Assembly: GCA_963816685.1 (NCBI GenBank)
Contig: CAWFMB010000038.1
Coordinates: 124,001-188,000, forward strand
Direction: 5' to 3'
DNA: 64,000 nt
Source: CAVYUC01 sp963816685
GTDB lineage: Bacteria; Bacteroidota; Bacteroidia; Bacteroidales; Prolixibacteraceae
Of this stretch, positions 24,878-34,080 are shown in pieces. Positions within the stretch are counted from its first letter, which is position 1. Each line of letters opens with the position of its first letter. The notes under the pieces were generated by a model. It had not been told where the DNA came from. It did not search any database and worked only from the letters and a program-made list of their open reading frames with translations. Position numbers and translations under genes: made by a program.

Positions 24878-26347
24878 TCAAATTAAACTGATGAATTTTT
24901 CGTATGCAGCCGGCCAATCCAGCTTTGGTGAAGGAATATATTGAACCACTTTGAAAGAATTCCTCACAATTTCCCGGATTTCAGAAAGTGTATTTACTGC
25001 TCCCATAGCTTTTGCCTGCATCATAATGTTGCCGATTGCAGTGGCTTCCACAGGTCCGGCAATTACCGGAATACCAGTTGCATCTGCAGTGAGCTGGTTC
25101 ATCATTTCATTATTTGCACCACCACCAATAATGTGCAGTTTTTCAATTCTGTTTCCTGTTACAGTTTCAATCTGTTTAATGGTGAATTTGTATTTCAATA
25201 CTAAACTGTCATAGATGCAGCGGGCAATTTCACCCTTTGTTTGTGGCACTGGTTGATTGGTGTTATCACAAAATTGCCTGATTGAAACAGGCATATTTCC
25301 CGGATTTAAAAACGACGAATCATCAGGATTGATAAGTGATTTAAACGGTTGAGCCTGATTACTTAAATCAACAATTTCATGCCAGCTGATTTCCTTTTCT
25401 TCATCCCATATTCGTTTGCATTCCTGAATGAGCCACATGCCCATAATATTTTTCAAAAAACGCGTGGTTCTGTCGACTCCGCCTTCGTTTGTAAAATTCA
25501 TTTCAAGGGTTTGCTCCGTAACCATTGGCACCGGACTTTCAATTCCAAGCAACGACCATGTTCCCGAACTTAAATAAGCCCAGTTATTGCCTTCCGCAGG
25601 TACGGAAACAATTGCCGAAGCCGTGTCATGAGATGCAACTGCAATACATTGAATTTCTCCGCTTCCTGTTTGTTCGGAAATTTCGGGCAGCAAATTACCA
25701 ATTACTGTTCCGGGCTGAATCAGTTCTTCCATGAGATGTTCAGGAATACCGGCAGATTCGAATAATCGGTTTTCCCATTGCGGCAAACCAGGTTTTAACA
25801 GTTGCGAAGTACTTGCAATCGTATATTCGTTTTTTTTAATCCCTGTAAAAAAATAATTCAGCACATCGGGTGTGAATAAAAGACTGTTGGCTATATGTAG
25901 TCCGGAATAATTATTTCGAACCGATGCAAACAACTGAAATAAGGTATTAAATTGCATAAACTGAATTCCCGAAAGCCGGTAAGTTTCTTTTTTGGGCAGT
26001 ATTTTGAAAAACTCATCCATTGCGGTGTCAGTGCGATGGTCCCGGTAAGCAAACGGTAAACCCACAAGGGTTCCTTCAGGCGAAAGCAGTGAATAATCAA
26101 CCCCCCAGGTATCAATGCCCACCGAAACCGGTTGTATTTTATATTCGGCAATGCATTTTTTCAATCCTGTTTTCAATTCATCAAATAAATTAAAAATGTT
26201 CCAGAAATAGCTTCCATGAATTTGAGTCATTTGATTTCTGAAACGATGCACTTCCTGCAATTCAAGTTTGTTGTTTTCCAATTTACCAAGAATTGCCCTT
26301 CCGCTTGAAGCGCCTAAGTCGAATGCTAAAAACCGGTTTTTATCCAT
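24878..26347 (-). CDS. rhaB: Rhamnulokinase
   Basis: A 489-residue FGGY-family sugar kinase that phosphorylates L-rhamnulose. The nucleotide loop FLAFDLGASSGRAILG (about residues 6-21), VGIDTWGVDYSLL, the substrate-side PFAYRDHRTD and the C-terminal IGGGANNEMMNQLTADATGIPV are as in RhaB proteins. I start at the ATG at 26347; one five codons earlier is also possible. The GH78 rhamnosidase gene follows in the same operon. rhaA, rhaD and a rhamnose transporter are not in this window. Confidence 0.93.
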   Translation of the reverse strand: MDKNRFLAFDLGASSGRAILGKLENNKLELQEVHRFRNQMTQIHGSYFWNIFNLFDELKTGLKKCIAEYKIQPVSVGIDTWGVDYSLLSPEGTLVGLPFAYRDHRTDTAMDEFFKILPKKETYRLSGIQFMQFNTLFQLFASVRNNYSGLHIANSLLFTPDVLNYFFTGIKKNEYTIASTSQLLKPGLPQWENRLFESAGIPEHLMEELIQPGTVIGNLLPEISEQTGSGEIQCIAVASHDTASAIVSVPAEGNNWAYLSSGTWSLLGIESPVPMVTEQTLEMNFTNEGGVDRTTRFLKNIMGMWLIQECKRIWDEEKEISWHEIVDLSNQAQPFKSLINPDDSSFLNPGNMPVSIRQFCDNTNQPVPQTKGEIARCIYDSLVLKYKFTIKQIETVTGNRIEKLHIIGGGANNEMMNQLTADATGIPVIAGPVEATAIGNIMMQAKAMGAVNTLSEIREIVRNSFKVVQYIPSPKLDWPAAYEKFISLI

Positions 26348-26661
26348 TGTGCCCCTATTCATTTTTCAGCCCCAAAATACTACTTTTTAATGAAAGCAGC
26401 CATCCTGAGCTGTCCGGAATTAAAATCAGGCGATGTTGATTTTTTAAATCTCCCTTGTTTGAATGATTGAGAATTAGATTGAAAATTTAATTCTTAAAAA
26501 ATAAGTTGAATTAAAAGTTGAATTTATTATGAATAACTTTTTACCATATTTCAAAATATCAATTTACACAATAATGCCCGGCAGATCATGAAGTTTTCAT
26601 TCTGCTTCAACGGGTCGGCGGGAATAACCAACGCTATTTCTTCCTTATACCATAAACGTAT

Positions 26662-26773
26662 TTTCTTCGCACTTTCTTCGGGGTTTCTTCGGGGTTTCTT
26701 CGCAGTTCATTCGCGAAATCGCGAATGAACTGCGAAGAAACTGCGAATTAACTGCGAATTAACCGCGAAGAAA
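26662..26773. repeat. Palindrome of ten 11-bp modules
   Basis: Five left modules start at 26662, 26673, 26684, 26695 and 26706 (TTTCTTCGCAC, TTTCTTCGGGG twice, TTTCTTCGCAG, TTCATTCGCGA). A central AA (26717-26718) follows, then five right modules start at 26719, 26730, 26741, 26752 and 26763 (TCGCGAATGAA, CTGCGAAGAAA, CTGCGAATTAA twice, CCGCGAAGAAA). The inner 46 bp (26695-26740) are a perfect inverted repeat with 22-bp arms; outer modules pair imperfectly. Confidence 0.9.
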
Positions 26774-26910
26774 CTACGTCCATGGTACGAAGAAGGTATA
26801 CGCCTGAATTAATGATAATATAAAGTGAAATACACCCAAATGTGCCAGATTCCGGAAATATTTGTTACCTGCATAATGCCACAAGCGGCAAAGTTTCATT
26901 GTGTATACAA

Positions 26911-26941
26911 AAAAAAGGTTGCCGTAACGGCAACCTTTTTT
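26911..26941. terminator. Bidirectional terminator downstream of the lamin-tail lipoprotein gene
   Basis: AAGGTTGCCGT pairs perfectly with ACGGCAACCTT around a tiny loop, with A- and T-runs on the two sides, so it can stop transcription from either strand. Confidence 0.88.
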
Positions 26942-26969
26942 TAAATTAACTTCAGATACATTATTCCCG

Positions 26970-27488
26970 TCAATTATTTATTCCGTTAAAAGTTGGAGTT
27001 GACCATTTAAAATCTCCTGTTCCGTTGGGTATGCGCGCATATGACTGCTCCAAAAGTGTTTCAGGATATTCAACCAAATCAATCATTTGCCGTTCCGGAG
27101 AAAGCAATACCACATTCTCGCCACCGGCCGATAATTTATAGTTTGTATGCAATCCTGCCTGCAGTGAATCGCCGTCGGCCCATACAATTAAAAATCCATT
27201 TTTTTCAATAACGGTACCTTCCGGAAATTTCCATTTGGTTAAATCTTTTTTGCTGTCGGTAAGGTAAAATCCTGAGACATCAATATTTTCATCGGAAAGG
27301 TTGTACAATTCGATCCAGTCATCAAACTCACCATCCTGATCTGAACCATACTGCGAATTTTTAGGTAAAAGTTCGTTAATCACCACGTTCTGATTTTCAT
27401 CTACCACTTCCACATCGTCTTTTTCCTTGTTACAGCTCATTGTTCCTGCAATTATCAGAACCATCAGAATACATCCAATCCTTTTCAT
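26970..27488 (-). CDS. Lamin-tail-domain (LTD) lipoprotein
   Basis: A 172-residue lipoprotein. MKRIGCILMVLIIAGTMSC ends in a lipobox cysteine, which is why I start at 27488 and not at the longer upstream start. Residues about 35-165 match an LTD fold: VVINELLPKNS, then FDDWIELYNLSDENIDVSGF with the typical EWIELYN-like motif, YLTDSKKDLTKWKFPEG and FLIVWADGD. LTD domains in bacteria are secreted adhesive or scaffold modules, often with nucleases or glycosidases. It ends just before a strong terminator. Function is unknown beyond surface location. Confidence 0.82.
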   Translation of the reverse strand: MKRIGCILMVLIIAGTMSCNKEKDDVEVVDENQNVVINELLPKNSQYGSDQDGEFDDWIELYNLSDENIDVSGFYLTDSKKDLTKWKFPEGTVIEKNGFLIVWADGDSLQAGLHTNYKLSAGGENVVLLSPERQMIDLVEYPETLLEQSYARIPNGTGDFKWSTPTFNGINN

Positions 27489-27995
27489 TTGTTGAGTATT
27501 ATTATCGATCTTTTTAAAAATCAAGTTTGTTAAAATAACCAAAAAGCTGTTGATTTCAGGGGCTGAAAATACAAATAATATGTTGAAATACCATACTCAC
27601 AATGGGTCAGGGGGAAATAATACAACTTAACTCCGTCTGTTTTTCCAGGTTTTTCATCACCATTTCCCGACCAGGCTCAGGAATTCCAGTAAATAAAAGT
27701 TTCCTGATTTTCAGTCCTGGCTTTTCAGTTGATAATCCAACTGAAATCCCCATCAGGCAGGGTACAAATAAATTCCGGGAATGAATACCGGCAAAAGCAA
27801 AAAAAGTTCTCTGCTTAGGTTTACTGATTTTAAATCAACAGGGAGCCGCTTTTGAAATGTATTTAAAAACAGGATGATGAAAATTATCCTGAAAACAGGT
27901 TTATCATCAGTCAATTAAACATATACAGAACACAAAAAGAACTGTCTTCTTCCACCGAAAACAATTCTTTTTAATAAAAGCTGAGTAATCAATTT
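27489..27995. other. Intergenic region, one small hairpin
   Basis: About 500 bases between the LTD gene and the DUF5060 gene. TTTCAGTTG (27723-27731) and CAACTGAAA (27738-27746) form a perfect 9-bp stem without a T-run. A 60-codon plus-strand frame at 27602 has no coding character. Confidence 0.5.
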
Positions 27996-29822
27996 TTATT
28001 TTAAAATCACAACCCAATCTCTTTCGGCATCTTTTGGCGGATTACCGATATTCTGAATACCACTTTCTTTTATCGATTCAATACTTCCATTTTGTAAATC
28101 ACCACCTTCGCGCGGATTAAACCATTTTACCGACCATGTTTTGTTACCTGCAAGTTCAATCCGGGCATTTTTTGTACCGGCAGGAAGATAAACTACATAC
28201 AAAATCCCGGGATTTGCAAGGCACCAGGCACCTTCAGCTTTCACCAGCTCGTCGTGGTTTTGCATTTTGCTTAATGGAAGGTTGCCGATAAATTGAGTGG
28301 CCAGTTCCGACTGGTTCCACCAGTTTTCGCGGCTGCGGAAGTCCTCGAGGTTTAAATCGTTGTGCGGATAGCGGTAACCAAAATACCACTCCACCCCTGA
28401 GCCGCCACCCATTAATGCACCCCAAAGCACATAATGACGGACAGTGTCATGTGTTGCATCGTTTGAATCAGGCATTATACCTTTCCATGCCGGTCCGATT
28501 TCATCGAGGTTGACAAGCCAGCTTTTATCTGCTTTTTCCGATTCACTCACCCACTTCTTAATCCGTTCATGTACTTTTTGGGGATTTCCGATTTGCATTG
28601 AAGTTCCGTCAAGGTTCTCATATCCCAAAAACGGAGTAAGGTATTCATCCTGCTTCTCATCGTTTGCATGGGTATGCACCACCACAATATTTGGATATGG
28701 ATTTGTTGCTTTCAGAAAATCAACCATCGCAACTTTCTGTTGATGGGTCTGCCCCACCGGCGTCCATTCTGCCGGGCCATTTTCTTCGCCGATATTCCAG
28801 GTTACCGCCGGATGATGTCCAAAGCGGGCAATCAGCTCCCGCAGGTACAATTTCCGCTGAACATCCGTATTACCTGCATCCAGAAGGTTTTCGTTCTCCG
28901 TTTCCTGCAGCACAAAATGCTGCATCATTCCCAGCTGGTCCATATAGTCGAAAACAATTTCCCATTGGTCAAGTTTGCTGCAATCAAACCTGTAGCGTTC
29001 ATTGTGCTCAATATATGGCCACACATCTTTCCCGTCACCCAAAATATTCATGGTCAACATGTAAACTGAATTTACTCCTTTTGAATCGAGGTAATTCAAC
29101 GCGCCGATTATTCCCTTTCCTTTACCACCCTTCCATGTTGGATTGTTATTTTTCCAGTCAGGAATGTGCGTTTCATATTTATGAAGGCTTTTTTTCGGAT
29201 CAGCCTCCCCTTCGCGAACTGTGGATTTCAGACTGAATCGCGAAGTTTGGTCAAAATCAGCATATGCAAGAAAATTTTCCGGACTGTCGGCGCCATTTTT
29301 AATCCAGATTTCTTCAGAATCCTGAAATACAAAATAACCGTTTCCGCCATTTATTATCCTCCCTTTTGCGCGGAAATCTTCACCCGCTTTATCCGACTTT
29401 GTTACATCGAAACTTCCTTCCAGTCCGTCCCATTTAGTTGCTTCTCCCAAATTCTCACCATCTTTTACCACAATATCCTCACCTTTGCGGAAGGATATTT
29501 TGTAGTTCCATGTTCCGGTTTTATCAGGGCGGAAATGAACTTTCCAGCTGTTTCCATTTTCGGCAGAAGTTTCTGATGCATTTCCATCAGCAGCAAAAAA
29601 TCCGGGAACAACATATGTTGTTTTACCATTTGTAAACGTGACATCCAGTTTGTAATCGAGAAACGGGTTTTCCCTGGCCCATTCCGATGTTTCAGGTCCC
29701 TTGATTTCAAGTGTTATTTTATGCCACTGTTTAAGTTCTCCATTCACCTGCACCTGGTTTTCCTGTTGTTTCATTGAGGAAAACAGGATAAAAACCGATA
29801 AAATATAAACTAGTTTTTTCAT
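27996..29822 (-). CDS. DUF5060 glycosidase-like protein, copy 1
   Basis: A 608-residue exported protein. After an N-terminal hydrophobic segment, residues about 25-140 form a DUF5060 beta-sandwich (VNGELKQWHKITLEIKGPET, then PGFFAADGNASETS). A TIM-barrel domain with likely catalytic glutamates follows: HHPAVTWNIGEEN (Glu346/347) and LVNLDEIG (Glu441), consistent with clan GH-A. A C-terminal beta domain resembles the putative collagen-binding module (LYVVYLPAG, VKWFNPREGGDLQNGS). The substrate is unknown. The next gene upstream encodes a diverged paralog. It is the last gene of the GntR-led run. Confidence 0.8.
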   Translation of the reverse strand: MKKLVYILSVFILFSSMKQQENQVQVNGELKQWHKITLEIKGPETSEWARENPFLDYKLDVTFTNGKTTYVVPGFFAADGNASETSAENGNSWKVHFRPDKTGTWNYKISFRKGEDIVVKDGENLGEATKWDGLEGSFDVTKSDKAGEDFRAKGRIINGGNGYFVFQDSEEIWIKNGADSPENFLAYADFDQTSRFSLKSTVREGEADPKKSLHKYETHIPDWKNNNPTWKGGKGKGIIGALNYLDSKGVNSVYMLTMNILGDGKDVWPYIEHNERYRFDCSKLDQWEIVFDYMDQLGMMQHFVLQETENENLLDAGNTDVQRKLYLRELIARFGHHPAVTWNIGEENGPAEWTPVGQTHQQKVAMVDFLKATNPYPNIVVVHTHANDEKQDEYLTPFLGYENLDGTSMQIGNPQKVHERIKKWVSESEKADKSWLVNLDEIGPAWKGIMPDSNDATHDTVRHYVLWGALMGGGSGVEWYFGYRYPHNDLNLEDFRSRENWWNQSELATQFIGNLPLSKMQNHDELVKAEGAWCLANPGILYVVYLPAGTKNARIELAGNKTWSVKWFNPREGGDLQNGSIESIKESGIQNIGNPPKDAERDWVVILK

Positions 29823-29978
29823 CTGTACAAATTATTATATTATTCATTAGTTGTTGGTTAAACTTTATCTCTTTATCCACTTTTTCACCCGATGTAACTC
29901 ACATGTAATTTGTTCATCGGTGTTTGTGTTTTTCTGCAAACATGTTCGTTTCATGTTCATTCTATTTTCAAGTTAATT

Positions 29979-31829
29979 TTATTGTTCATCAGCTGCAAGT
30001 AAAATTACCCAGTCCTGTTCGCGTTCAGCCGGTGGAAATCCAAGATTCATTTTACCTTCCGCGGATACTGTATTAATATTGCTCACCTGTAAGTCTCCTC
30101 CATTTCGCGGATCGAACCATTTTACTGAATATTTTTTCCCCGAATTTCCCATTTCAAGGGAGGCGGGTTCCTGTCCGGAATGCAGGTAAACCAGGTAAAA
30201 TTTATCTTCTTCTGCCATACAATATGCATTATTTTCAGAAATTAAACTATCCGCCGGTTTCATTTCCCAAAAAGGAATATAATTTTCGAAAAAATACCGG
30301 GCGTATCTGTTTTGATCCCAAAACAAATCACGGCTCCTGAAATCCTGGCAGGTTAAATCGGAGTTGGGGCTGCTGTAACCAAAATACCACTCCACCCCGT
30401 ATCCCTGAGCCATTAATGTTCCCCATAAAGCATTTCCACGGGCATCATTGTGTTCAGGGTCTTCATCATCGGGCAGCAGTGCAAATTTAGCGCTGCCAGG
30501 TTCGTCAACTGCAAGCGCCCATGCTTTTCCGGTTGAATCTGATTTTTCGTGCCATTTTAAAACCCTTTCATGAACATCACTAAAATCCTCTTTACTCAAC
30601 TGAAGGGAAGCTCCGGTTAATGGCGACTGTTCTCCTATTAATTCAGCATACCGGTCATCCTGGTTTGGGAAAGTATGTATCACCAGATGATGTTTATACG
30701 GATCAAGATTATAAACATAACCGGCAACTTTTTTAACTTCTTCGGTTGGTTGATTATTCTCTTCTCCCAAATTCCAGTTCATGGCCAAATGATGTCCGAA
30801 ACGGGAAATTAATTCCCGGTAATACAATTTTCCTTCGGTGCCAAAAACTCCTTTATCCATTAAATGGTCGGTTTCTGTTTCGTGGGTTTTAAAATGAAGG
30901 AACATTCCTTTCTGCTCGCCATACGAAAAAATACGCTCCCATTGGGCGAGTTTCGAAATATCGAAACGTGTTTTGTGAAACATCGTTTCCCAGGCTTCCT
31001 TATTCTTTTTGTCGCTTGCATAATTTTCATATTCCGTTTCCGGAACTTTAAGCAAATACGGATAAACATTCCTGTCGTCGCCATCGATGTTAAAGGTGAG
31101 AAAAGAGAATACATTCATCTCTTCGGACGCCAGATAATTGATAGCGCCCATCAAATTTTTTCCTTTTTCACCCTGCCACAGGCAACTTTCGGCTCCGGTC
31201 TCGTAATCTCCGGCATGTGGTTCCCAGGTTTTCCTGAATCCGAGCGCATCCGGAGTATTATCGATATCGGCATAAGCCAGTAAATTCTCGGGAGCATCCA
31301 CACCTAATTTTATAAAATAATCTCCGGTTTCTTCAAATTGAAGGTAAGGTTCGCCAATGTAAACAAGGCGTCCTTTTGCCCGGTTATCGGGTAACGATTT
31401 ATCATTTTCTGCAACATTAAATGTACCTTTTTCACCATCCATAAATCCGGCACTTTCGGCCCGGGAAAAGTCATCAGCAACAGCAATATTTTCTCCCTTT
31501 TTAAATGAAATGCTGTAATTCCATTCGCCTGTTTCACCCGGAGTAAAACGTACTTTCCATATCCTACCGGCTGTTGCACTTGTTTCAGCAGCATCTCCAT
31601 CGGCGGCATAAAAACCCGGAACCACATATTTTTTTTCACCATTTGAGAAAGTGACATCGAGCCGGTAATTTAAAAACGGATTATTTTCATCCATTTCGCT
31701 CGTTTCTGGTCCTTCAAAAACAAGTTCGACAGTATGCCATTTTTTGAGTTCGCCATTAATCTTAACTTTTTGATTTTGCTGACAAGCAAAAAGTGTTAAA
31801 AATAAAATCAGGTACGTTAGGTTTTTCAT
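29979..31829 (-). CDS. DUF5060 glycosidase-like lipoprotein, copy 2
   Basis: A 616-residue paralog of the following gene product with the same three-domain layout: DUF5060 (VKINGELKKWHTVELVFEGP), barrel with HHLAMNWNLGEEN and ALAVDEPGSA as acid/base and nucleophile candidates, and the C-terminal module (FYLVYLHSG, VKWFDPRNGGDLQ). Unlike copy 1 it has a lipobox (LFACQQ near residue 16), so it is probably anchored in the outer membrane. The barrel has insertions relative to copy 1 (for example KVPETEYENYASDKKN), suggesting different specificity. Confidence 0.8.
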   Translation of the reverse strand: MKNLTYLILFLTLFACQQNQKVKINGELKKWHTVELVFEGPETSEMDENNPFLNYRLDVTFSNGEKKYVVPGFYAADGDAAETSATAGRIWKVRFTPGETGEWNYSISFKKGENIAVADDFSRAESAGFMDGEKGTFNVAENDKSLPDNRAKGRLVYIGEPYLQFEETGDYFIKLGVDAPENLLAYADIDNTPDALGFRKTWEPHAGDYETGAESCLWQGEKGKNLMGAINYLASEEMNVFSFLTFNIDGDDRNVYPYLLKVPETEYENYASDKKNKEAWETMFHKTRFDISKLAQWERIFSYGEQKGMFLHFKTHETETDHLMDKGVFGTEGKLYYRELISRFGHHLAMNWNLGEENNQPTEEVKKVAGYVYNLDPYKHHLVIHTFPNQDDRYAELIGEQSPLTGASLQLSKEDFSDVHERVLKWHEKSDSTGKAWALAVDEPGSAKFALLPDDEDPEHNDARGNALWGTLMAQGYGVEWYFGYSSPNSDLTCQDFRSRDLFWDQNRYARYFFENYIPFWEMKPADSLISENNAYCMAEEDKFYLVYLHSGQEPASLEMGNSGKKYSVKWFDPRNGGDLQVSNINTVSAEGKMNLGFPPAEREQDWVILLAADEQ

Positions 31830-31891
31830 AATTGTAGTTGTTTATTATAAAGAAAAGATTGTATTAATCACCTCTTCTTTTTTCATGTTAC

Positions 31892-32860
31892 TTAAATTCT
31901 GTAAATTTTTTTGTTTACCATTTTCATCAATCCATTGTAATCTTCGGTTTTCATCATTTCAAGCAGTTGTTCGTGGTCAAGCTGAGATGCAAGCATATAG
32001 GCACCCCTTGTTATTTCTGAATGACGGTTGAAGAATTCGAGCACATTAAAAATGCGTGGCGATGCATCAGTGGTGAAATATTTATTGTAGCCATATTCCT
32101 GTGCCCAGAACATCATTTCGATATAATGAAGAAAATGCCGGCTGGCGCCTATCAAATCCCAGTCTGCTTTTGTATCATTATCATTTGTATGAATATAAGC
32201 ATCATAACCGCTTTCGTAAATGAGCGACAGCGCCTGAGCCGGGTTTTCCTGACTCTGCAGCGAATGTCCCATGTCAATGGTAATGCCTGTATTTTTGCAT
32301 TGTACATCTTTTAGAAGCAATAAACCTTTGGCTGTTGAATCGAGCTGGCAATGCACCCGTGTTTCCGAATACTTTGGTTCAATAAACAGTGGTATTTCGG
32401 GCAGGTAATCTGCAGCTTCACCAACTGTTTCCACCATGTAATTCCAGGCTGTTTTGTAATTAATCTGAAATAAAATATCGTAACCATCGCTAAGCGGGCA
32501 GCAGGTTACATGTGGCGCCCCTACTGCTTTTGCAAAATCCTTGGCTTTTTTAATCATTGCAACTGCGCGGTCACGAATGCCTTTATCCGGCCGTGAAAGT
32601 GCTCCCGGCACCCATTCGGTTTCCTTTTTAATATTCACATTGATGGCGGCGAATTCCAGCCCGTATTTTTGCATCCACGACTTTGTCTCTTCGGGCTCCC
32701 CGTTTTCATACGGAAAAACCATTTCAACTCCTGAAAATCCTTCAATTTTTGAAACAACCTCTAATTTTTCTTCAGTAGTCACCGGTTTTTGATATTCCGA
32801 AAACCGATCCTGGGTTTTTCCAAGAAAACCAATGATTACACCTTGTTTAATTTCTTTCAT
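31892..32860 (-). CDS. Xylose-isomerase-like TIM barrel (sugar isomerase/epimerase), copy A
   Basis: A 322-residue cytosolic TIM-barrel protein of the AP endonuclease 2/xylose isomerase-like superfamily. Metal-site candidates are Glu in PLFIEPKYSETRVH, Asp and His in ITIDMGHSLQSQ, and the HTNDNDTKADWD strand. Such enzymes isomerise or epimerise sugars with a divalent metal. No signal peptide is seen, so it acts after uptake. It shares an operon with DhaK/DhaL, RpiB and a second, dissimilar TIM barrel, which suggests successive steps on one sugar. Precise substrate is unknown. Confidence 0.72.
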   Translation of the reverse strand: MKEIKQGVIIGFLGKTQDRFSEYQKPVTTEEKLEVVSKIEGFSGVEMVFPYENGEPEETKSWMQKYGLEFAAINVNIKKETEWVPGALSRPDKGIRDRAVAMIKKAKDFAKAVGAPHVTCCPLSDGYDILFQINYKTAWNYMVETVGEAADYLPEIPLFIEPKYSETRVHCQLDSTAKGLLLLKDVQCKNTGITIDMGHSLQSQENPAQALSLIYESGYDAYIHTNDNDTKADWDLIGASRHFLHYIEMMFWAQEYGYNKYFTTDASPRIFNVLEFFNRHSEITRGAYMLASQLDHEQLLEMMKTEDYNGLMKMVNKKIYRI

Positions 32861-32883
32861 TATTTCTGTTTTATATTTTTTTA

Positions 32884-34065
32884 TTATTTGTCAGAAGAGG
32901 ATTCATATTCACCGCTAATTATTTTTTTAACAGCATCCAAATACTCAAATCCGTATTTTATATCGGGCAAAAGGTATCCTCCTTCAATCCACTCATTCCA
33001 TGAAAAAATGGTAATGATATTTGGTTCATCGGGATGATTATCACAATAGTTTTTTGCTTTTTGAAGAAACCCTGCAAAAGCTTCCGGCGATTTGTTGTAA
33101 TGTACTATATCTTTTTTTCCTTTGGCAGGAAAACGCGGAGAATCGTCCCAGCCAATTGAAGCATTTGGGAAAAAAGGGATGGTGAGTGCATCGTCCCACT
33201 GGCTTCTTCGGTCGGCAGCCTCAACTCCCCACCGGATATAATCCTCAGGATGCGGACCTCCCCAATTGTATTTGGTAACACTGTTTGCATTAAGTTTCTT
33301 TATATTTTGAAGCAGACTTTCATAAGGTCCGCCATTACCGATTAACTGAAGATGCAATCCCGGAAATCCGGCTTTTTTTGTTTCCGACCTGAAATAATCC
33401 ATCGCTTTGGCAGCCTCTTCCAAACTACCAAGTCCTTCGATCAGATTCTCAATGCTGAATACCGAAAATACAGGTTTGCCATCAATCTTAAAGTAATTGG
33501 GCTGACTAAAATACCGGGTGATAACACGGTCAACTATGACTTTAAAATTTTCCCAATCAACTGCTCCATCCCACAGTAACGAAGTATCATCATTGTACTT
33601 ATGCACATTCCAGTAATTTCTTTTTACATCGTGATTTGCCCACATCAGGTAAAAATTCATTTTTTCGTTGTTCCTGGCTTTCAGAAAACCGTTATTTAAC
33701 GAACTTTCCAAAAATGGACCTTCATCAAACCAGTACCAATCGAAAATAAATACATTTACACCATGATCAGTGGCTGCATCAATCCACTTCTCCATAACCT
33801 TCGGATCATCGTCCAACTCATAACCCCAAAGTGGAACTTTTGGCTGATAATGCCCTTCAAAACGAGGATTTCCTTTTTTAATAATTTCCCATTCACCTGT
33901 TTTTTCAGGCCACAACATATTGCCAAAACGCTCATCGTGATGACAGGAAGGCCAAACATAGGTGGCAACATGATAATCATCTGCAGCAGGTTTTTCTGAT
34001 TTTTGTGCATTCGTTTTTAAAACGAAAAACAAAAACATTACGATAAGAAAAGTATTCCTGTTCAT
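32884..34065 (-). CDS. Exported GH99-like (WbsX family) protein
   Basis: A 393-residue protein with a signal peptide (MNRNTFLIVMFLFFVLKTNA). The body matches the WbsX/GH99-like family: YHVATYVWPSCHHDERFG, VPLWGYELDDDPKVMEKWI, VNVFIFDWYWFDEGPF and the C-terminal TIFSWNEWIEGGYLLPD. GH99 enzymes are endo-alpha-mannosidases, but many members of this Bacteroidota group are uncharacterised, so only a glycosidase-like role is suggested. It sits 15 bp downstream of dhaL. Confidence 0.8.
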   Translation of the reverse strand: MNRNTFLIVMFLFFVLKTNAQKSEKPAADDYHVATYVWPSCHHDERFGNMLWPEKTGEWEIIKKGNPRFEGHYQPKVPLWGYELDDDPKVMEKWIDAATDHGVNVFIFDWYWFDEGPFLESSLNNGFLKARNNEKMNFYLMWANHDVKRNYWNVHKYNDDTSLLWDGAVDWENFKVIVDRVITRYFSQPNYFKIDGKPVFSVFSIENLIEGLGSLEEAAKAMDYFRSETKKAGFPGLHLQLIGNGGPYESLLQNIKKLNANSVTKYNWGGPHPEDYIRWGVEAADRRSQWDDALTIPFFPNASIGWDDSPRFPAKGKKDIVHYNKSPEAFAGFLQKAKNYCDNHPDEPNIITIFSWNEWIEGGYLLPDIKYGFEYLDAVKKIISGEYESSSDK

Positions 34066-34080
34066 GAGCTATTCCGTATA

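Larger units (their letters stand above)
26348..26969. other. Intergenic region with an 11-bp modular palindrome and a terminator
   Basis: About 620 bases upstream of rhaB. It contains the palindrome at 26662-26773, a perfect terminator hairpin at 26911-26941 and a GTGTATACAA sequence at 26901-26910 that half matches the GntR-type operator found further on. No coding frame is credible. Confidence 0.7.

Noticed and set aside
27602..27784. 60-codon plus-strand frame
   Set aside because: No promoter, no recognisable fold, and it spans a hairpin in a stretch without coding bias.
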